DNA of 64,000 nt, taken from JBMONI01 sp049324575 (GTDB lineage: Bacteria > Omnitrophota > Omnitrophia > Omnitrophales > Aquincolibacteriaceae). Below, piece by piece: positions 60,021 through 64,000 of this stretch. The stretch covers positions 1 through 64,000 of the forward strand of contig JBMONI010000018.1 in NCBI GenBank assembly GCA_049324575.1, in the 5' to 3' direction. The notes under the pieces were generated by a model. It was not told where the DNA came from. It ran no database searches and worked only from the letters and a program-made list of their open reading frames with translations. The position numbers and the translations under genes are program-made. The number at the start of each line of letters is the position of its first letter. Position 1 is the first letter of the stretch.

Positions 60021-61475
60021 TCAGGGATCGACACGCTCCCCGACAAAGGTGTCATGGACAAGCTTTTCGAGCGTCACTTTCTGAAAAGTGCCCACGAGGG
60101 CCGCTGGACCAGGAAAGACCACCTTCTTTTCTTCAAGAGAGCGACCCAGAAGACCGGCGGTTTTCTTACGGCTCGTTCCTTCAACGAAAACCTCCAGGAT
60201 TCGGCTCAGATACGCTCGGTTGCGCTCCTCCGTGATCCGCTTCTGGATCTCGAGGAGCTCCCGGTTCCTTTGCTCCTTGATATGTATCGGCACATCGTCG
60301 GCAAGCTTTGAGGCCGGAGTCCCCGGCCGCTCGGAATACTTATAGATGAACGCCCCGTCAAAACGGATCTCTTCCAAGGCCTGAACGGTCGCCTGATGGT
60401 CTTCCCCGGTCTCGCCCGGAAATCCGGCGATGATATCGGTTGTCAGACCTATGCCGGGAACGAGAGCGCGTAATCGATCGATCTTCTCTTTGAATTCCCG
60501 GTAGGTGTGAAGACGCTTCATCCGTTTGAGGATACGGTCGGAACCGCTTTGGAGCGGCAGGTGGAACCGGCGCGAGATCTTCGGATGGGCCGCGATCGTT
60601 TTGAAAAGAGCCTCCGTTGCATCCGCCGGATGAGAAGTCGTAAACGAGATGCGGTCGAGGCCGGAAACAGCACAAAGCCGTTCCAGCAATCCTGAAAAAT
60701 CCACGGACTCCTGATCCCTGATTCCTGATCCCTGATAGGAGTTCACATTCTGACCCAAGAGCGTGATCCATTTTACTCCGTCGGCAACAAGACGCCGGGC
60801 TTCCCTCAGCACTTCTTCAGGCGGCATCGAGACCTCGGCGCCTCGGGTTTTGGGAACAATGCAAAAGGTGCAGACCTTATTGCAGCCGGTCATGATCGGA
60901 AGCCAGGCGTGAAATCCACGTTCCCGCTTGATAAAATCAGAATATTCGATCGCAAGACCGTCCTCCCGGATCCGGAGGACCTGTCGCCGCCGCTCGAGGC
61001 TTTCCGCGATCACCTGCGGAAGCTCCTTGATATTGCGGGTCCCGATCATGAAATCCAGCTGGGGAAAACGCTTGAAGAGCGCCTCCCGGTGCTCCTCGAC
61101 CATGCATCCCATGAGCCCGACCAGAAGCCCCGGCCTTTGTTTCTTCGCCTTTCCGTAGATTCCCAGCCTTCCGAAGACCCGCGCCTCGGCGTGTTCGCGC
61201 ACGGCACAAGTATTCAGCAGCACGACATCGGCCTTCGCGGCTTCAGCGGAGGGCTCCTTCCCGCCCGGCCCGTTTTCCGCTTCTTCCTCCCGTGCGATCA
61301 CTTCATAACCCGCCCGTTCCAGGATCCCCGCCGCCACCTGCGAATCGTAGGTGTTCATCTGGCATCCGAACGTGACCAAAAGTATGCGTTTTCCTGCTGA
61401 TATGGCAGGTAACTTCTCTTGGCTTTCTCCGTCGGAATCGCCTCTTTGTTCGTTGCTTCGCTCTTTTTCAGACAT
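60021..61475 (-). CDS. miaB: tRNA-2-methylthio-N6-dimethylallyladenosine synthase
   Basis: 484 residues. Radical-SAM methylthiotransferase for A37 of tRNA: VTFGCQMNTYDSQ, LNTCAVREHA and the SAM motif CNKVCTFC (C-x3-C-x2-C), then TTDIIAGFPGE and a C-terminal TRAM domain. The ATG at 61475 has GAGGGG five bases upstream and adds about 28 residues before the family homology begins. The recombinase gene overlaps the first 121 bases of this frame, so the natural start may have been changed by insertion. A SGIRDQE stretch inside the protein comes from a short DNA repeat. Confidence 0.94.
   Translation of the reverse strand: MSEKERSNEQRGDSDGESQEKLPAISAGKRILLVTFGCQMNTYDSQVAAGILERAGYEVIAREEEAENGPGGKEPSAEAAKADVVLLNTCAVREHAEARVFGRLGIYGKAKKQRPGLLVGLMGCMVEEHREALFKRFPQLDFMIGTRNIKELPQVIAESLERRRQVLRIREDGLAIEYSDFIKRERGFHAWLPIMTGCNKVCTFCIVPKTRGAEVSMPPEEVLREARRLVADGVKWITLLGQNVNSYQGSGIRDQESVDFSGLLERLCAVSGLDRISFTTSHPADATEALFKTIAAHPKISRRFHLPLQSGSDRILKRMKRLHTYREFKEKIDRLRALVPGIGLTTDIIAGFPGETGEDHQATVQALEEIRFDGAFIYKYSERPGTPASKLADDVPIHIKEQRNRELLEIQKRITEERNRAYLSRILEVFVEGTSRKKTAGLLGRSLEEKKVVFPGPAALVGTFQKVTLEKLVHDTFVGERVDP
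60711..60736. repeat. short tandem repeat within miaB coding sequence
   Basis: Two copies of a 12-14 base unit of the form CTGATYCCTGAT (plus strand) lie in tandem inside miaB and add the residues SGIRDQE between YQG and the VDFSGLL core segment, where other MiaB proteins have a short loop. It is the kind of small repeat that spreads through some genomes and keeps the frame open. Confidence 0.5.
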
Positions 61476-63061
61476 TTCATCCCCTCTTCATAACACATTT
61501 TCCAAGGTTCGTTGATCTCGACCTTGACTATCTCTTGATTTTGAATATAGATCGCCTTAAAAATGATCCGCATGAACGACTTGACCAAATAGTCCTTCTG
61601 CTCATCCTTCGGATTACTGCGCAGACGAACCAAGAAGTCCTGCGTGGCCTTGACCAGATTGACCGCGTTTCGCTTCTCGAGGATCTTGATCTGCACGGCC
61701 TTGACGTCCTGCTTTAACTTCTTCTCCTCGTTACGCAAAAGATCAGCGCGCTCCTTGTAAATATCGGCGTTGATCTTATCCTCCGAGAAAACTTCATAAA
61801 GCACCTTCTGCTTCTCGATATTCTTGTTGAGCGCCTTTTCCTTGCCTTCGAGCTCATCAATAAGATACTGCTCCGGCTCAGTCGCGGTCATCTTGATCAC
61901 GTCACCCAGCTCCTCGATGACGTGCAGATTTTTGCTGATGATATCAATAATATCCCAGACCTGCTGATTAACAGCATCAGCCGTCACCGACTTATTGCCG
62001 CATTTCACATAAGACACGCCAACGGATGAACAGCAATACCACGGCCTGCGCGCCTTGGTGCGATGATTGGCCGTCAGCGTCAAGCCCCGATAATTCCGGC
62101 CGCACATATTACACTTTAACACTCCGGATAAGTGATACACATTATTCCTGAACCGCACAACCGCGTTGGTGCGATTGGTAGCCAGCCGCTTCTGCGCGGC
62201 GTCAAACGTCTCTTGCGTAATGATCGGCTCGTGGGCATTCGGCACTTCAATCACCTTTGACGGATCATTAAGAACGTAACGATACCCCTTGCCTTCGCCG
62301 TTCTTGGTCTTGGTCTTCATATCGTAATGCTTGCGATTCCACACCAGCATGCCAAGATAAATCTTATTGCGCAAAATATCCGAAATAAACTTGCCGTAAA
62401 ATCGTCCGCCCTGTCTTGACGGAATCCCCAGATGATAATAATGCCCGGCGATCTGGGCTGTGCTCTTTCCGCCAAGATACAGCGTAAAAATATCCTTAAC
62501 TATCCGCGCTTCATCCGCGTGGACTTCCAGCTTCTTGGCTTCCTTATTATAGCGGTAGCCATACGGCGCGTAGCGTGCGCCCTGCCAATGCCCGCGCTTC
62601 ACTCCCACAACCATACCCGGGAATACACGCTCAACCAAACGATTGCGTTCAAACTCGGCGCAACTGCCCAGCATTTGAATTGCCATTTTACCGGCGCTTG
62701 ACGTGGTATCAAACGGCTCAGTCGCTGACTTGTAGCCAATGCCAAGTGCCTCAAATTCTTCTAATAAACCCAGCAGGTCCTTGAGCCGTCTGCTTAAACG
62801 ATCCTGCTTATAAACCATTACCAGATTAAAATGCTTATTGCGGGCGTCCAGTAAAAGCCTTTGCAATGCCGGACGCTCCATATTGCCGCCGGAATAGCCG
62901 TCATCCATGTAAACATCTCTGCCCGACATTGTGCAAACGACATCCCAGCCAAAGTTCTTCGCGTATTGCAAAAGATAATTTCTCTGCACCTCCAGCGAAA
63001 AGCCTTCCCGCGCCTGATCCTCTGTGCTAACTCTTGTGTATAATGCTACCTTCGTTATCAT
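61355..63061 (-). CDS. large serine recombinase
   Basis: 568 residues. Resolvase catalytic domain (about 1-150) with the nucleophile Ser12 in YTRVSTEDQ and KQDRLSRRLKD; then the recombinase domain (about 160-290), a zinc ribbon (CNMC near 325, CC, C) and a long coiled coil (about 395-480), as in large serine integrases. The last ~40 residues are read from DNA that also encodes the start of miaB in another frame, so the true integrase end has probably been altered by the junction. It has a lower GC content and different codon use than its neighbours, consistent with transfer. Confidence 0.94.
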   Translation of the reverse strand: MITKVALYTRVSTEDQAREGFSLEVQRNYLLQYAKNFGWDVVCTMSGRDVYMDDGYSGGNMERPALQRLLLDARNKHFNLVMVYKQDRLSRRLKDLLGLLEEFEALGIGYKSATEPFDTTSSAGKMAIQMLGSCAEFERNRLVERVFPGMVVGVKRGHWQGARYAPYGYRYNKEAKKLEVHADEARIVKDIFTLYLGGKSTAQIAGHYYHLGIPSRQGGRFYGKFISDILRNKIYLGMLVWNRKHYDMKTKTKNGEGKGYRYVLNDPSKVIEVPNAHEPIITQETFDAAQKRLATNRTNAVVRFRNNVYHLSGVLKCNMCGRNYRGLTLTANHRTKARRPWYCCSSVGVSYVKCGNKSVTADAVNQQVWDIIDIISKNLHVIEELGDVIKMTATEPEQYLIDELEGKEKALNKNIEKQKVLYEVFSEDKINADIYKERADLLRNEEKKLKQDVKAVQIKILEKRNAVNLVKATQDFLVRLRSNPKDEQKDYLVKSFMRIIFKAIYIQNQEIVKVEINEPWKMCYEEGMKCLKKSEATNKEAIPTEKAKRSYLPYQQENAYFWSRSDAR

Positions 63062-63233
63062 CTTTTAAAGTTGCCCGCCATTCCTTGATTTTGGCGATAC
63101 ATTCGTCCGTAAAGACCGGCCAGTCCCTGTAATCACGCTTGGGCTTGATCCATCCCTTGCGCACCCACGCGAGCATAGTCTGCCGGTGCACTCCCAGTTT
63201 TTTTGCCGTCTCTTTCATGTTGTACGTTTTCAT
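63027..63233 (-). CDS. excisionase-like helix-turn-helix protein
   Basis: 68 residues beginning with a MerR/HTH_17-type DNA-binding motif (MKETAKKLGVHRQTMLAWVRKGWI). Overlaps the recombinase start by 35 bases, as recombination directionality factors often do. It may control excision of the element or its own promoter, which lies just upstream. Confidence 0.75.
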   Translation of the reverse strand: MKTYNMKETAKKLGVHRQTMLAWVRKGWIKPKRDYRDWPVFTDECIAKIKEWRATLKDDNEGSIIHKS

Positions 63234-63259
63234 ATCAAAGCCCTCTATGATTGGGCTTC

Positions 63260-63288
63260 AGTATACCCTAATATACACCATCATACAA
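63260..63288 (-). promoter_or_regulatory. promoter of the HTH-recombinase pair with inverted repeat
   Basis: TTGTAT (63283-63288) and TATACT (63260-63265), spacer 17 bases. An inverted repeat GTATA-N6-TATAC (63261-63276) overlaps the -10 element and could be an operator for the HTH protein. Confidence 0.55.
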
Positions 63289-63478
63289 GGTCTTTCTTCT
63301 CATCACCATACGACAGCAAAAACATTTTTGATAAAAGCTCTATGCCGGAAGCAAAGGATTTTCGGGCATCCGCAATCTCGAGCGCAGACAGACCCCGGGC
63401 TTTGAGCTTCGCTTCCAAAGCGTCCCAGCCCCTTGGCTCTGTCCTGACTTCATTGATTACGCCCGATTCCTTTTCCAT
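63281..63478 (-). CDS. small protein of unknown function in the element
   Basis: 65 residues, charged, mostly helical (ALEAKLKARGLSALEIADARKSF). AGGAAG lies five bases before the ATG. The end overlaps the -35 region of the HTH promoter. No family recognised. Confidence 0.5.
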   Translation of the reverse strand: MEKESGVINEVRTEPRGWDALEAKLKARGLSALEIADARKSFASGIELLSKMFLLSYGDEKKDLV

Positions 63479-63497
63479 GCTCTCTTCCTGCTACCAC

Positions 63498-63646
63498 TGA
63501 CATACTGACATCCAAAATGTCAGTGGATGTCACTCGAAAAGTCGTAAAATCGCCATAAAAAGCCCATTTTTGCCTCAAAAATACCTGTTTTTAGCGCGTT
63601 TTCGGCATTTCTGACACACTGACATCGACCCTATATGACATGACAT
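63498..63646. repeat. TGACAT repeat cluster
   Basis: Seven exact TGACAT/ATGTCA copies lie within 149 bases: direct at 63498, 63506, 63620, 63636 and 63641, inverted at 63517 and 63527. A 16-base unit CTGACAYACTGACATC occurs at 63497 and again at 63611, with one mismatch. CTGACAT/ATGTCAG also forms a 7-bp hairpin. The last two copies overlap the end of the small gene at 63631. Possible operator, iteron or recombinase-binding array. Confidence 0.6.
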
Positions 63647-63852
63647 CGATTTTCAAAATTTGTATCACTGAAAGACTGCGCCTCGCCCGACCCGCACCAA
63701 AGCCCACCCAGAAGGACCCATTGCTTAAAAGACGCGGGTGTGACATGCAGGCGTAAAGTTATGCTCCGGCCATCAGGCAACGGAAAGCGCGCATCCACCC
63801 AGAAGCCCGGCCTCCATTTCTTCTTCCTGTACTTAAAGCTGTACCAGCCCAT
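63631..63852 (-). CDS. small protein of unknown function in the element
   Basis: 73 residues from the ATG at 63852 (MGWYSFKYRK), with GAGG five bases upstream. Basic N-terminus, then a beta-rich middle (WVDARFPLPDGRSITLRLHV) and a Trp/Gly stretch. No recognised domain. Its stop lies in the TGACAT cluster. Confidence 0.45.
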   Translation of the reverse strand: MGWYSFKYRKKKWRPGFWVDARFPLPDGRSITLRLHVTPASFKQWVLLGGLWCGSGEAQSFSDTNFENRCHVI

Positions 63853-64000
63853 AAACACCTCGCTTAAAAGAATGCGTGCGGAGAAGGGCAAGAGGATACC
63901 CTCTGCCAGACGCGTTTATCTGGCAAAACTTTCACGATGGGATGCACTAACAAGAACACCGCTCCGGTTCCTCCGCATTATGATTTCACTCAGCCACCAA

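Larger units (their letters stand above)
61355..64000. mobile_element. left end of an integrated element next to miaB
   Basis: From the recombinase to the right edge the DNA is lower in GC and carries small genes unlike the host set: large serine recombinase, HTH protein, two unknown genes and a TGACAT repeat cluster. The left end falls in the start of miaB (about 61355-61475); the right end is outside the window. No attachment-site repeat can be confirmed without the other end. Confidence 0.65.

Noticed and set aside
63904..63925. TGCCAGA/TCTGGCA hairpin as a terminator
   Set aside because: A perfect 7-bp stem, but no T run follows on either strand.
1..64000. CRISPR array or rRNA operon
   Set aside because: No regularly spaced repeats and no rRNA-like sequence were seen.

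Overview
The window reads as one contiguous piece of a Gram-negative bacterial chromosome of moderate-to-high GC. Every protein gene I can support lies on the minus strand. The only plus-strand gene I found is tRNA-Val. The gene set is a type IV pilus locus, a giant YD-repeat-like surface protein, STAS-PilZ regulators, a fused transaldolase/phosphoglucose isomerase, a PgsA-PgpA fusion, PheT without its tRNA-binding insert and ThrS without TGS. This best suggests a poorly cultured Gram-negative lineage such as Candidatus Omnitrophota. That assignment is inference from gene style; no rRNA is present to test it.

Layout from left to right (transcription runs right to left). 1-6164: the N-terminal 2054 residues of a giant secreted YD-repeat-like protein with its own strong promoter. 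6407-20886: def, an ACT-domain regulator, CCA-adding enzyme, an MFS transporter, a zinc-ribbon protein and a translation-factor-like protein, rmuC, RNase G behind a roughly 370-nt structured leader, an Nth-like glycosylase, thpR, cinA, the pgsA-pgpA fusion, rimO, an NSS symporter with a 34-aa small subunit, and a thioredoxin-fold protein. 20961-27256: KTSC protein, recN, a LysM amidase lipoprotein, tal-pgi, and a cold-shock protein. 27467-29010: two tandem STAS-PilZ proteins with their own promoter and terminator. 29192-36751: rarA and the thrS-infC-rpmI-rplT-pheS-pheT translation operon, preceded by a 30-codon basic peptide gene. 36843-36919: tRNA-Val(GAC), converging on rdgB. 36907-42867: the operon lipA, lipoyl-like protein, aminotransferase, murI, queC, queE, rph, rdgB. 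42951-59962: nnr followed upstream by the pilus locus.

The pilus locus is ordered by transcription as pilV-, pilW- and pilX-like minor pilins and another pilin; then, after a terminator, a coiled-coil/barrel protein, a PilM-PilN fusion, PilO, PilP, the PilQ/GspD secretin, the PilB/GspE ATPase and PilC/GspF; then five tandem pilin genes. The minor pilins and the giant PilX-like protein carry EF-hand-type DxNxxG loops. No retraction ATPase or prepilin peptidase is in the window.

60021-64000: miaB, whose first ~40 codons are overlapped by the 3' end of a large serine recombinase gene. The recombinase begins a mobile element (an excisionase-like HTH protein, two unknown small genes, a TGACAT repeat cluster) that continues past the right edge.

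The items I rate highest are the recombinase/miaB junction, the giant calcium-loop PilX-like protein and the PilM-PilN fusion, the structured RNase G leader, the lipoyl-like protein without a modifiable lysine beside lipA, and the giant YD-type gene whose leader holds a hairpin with a T tract.
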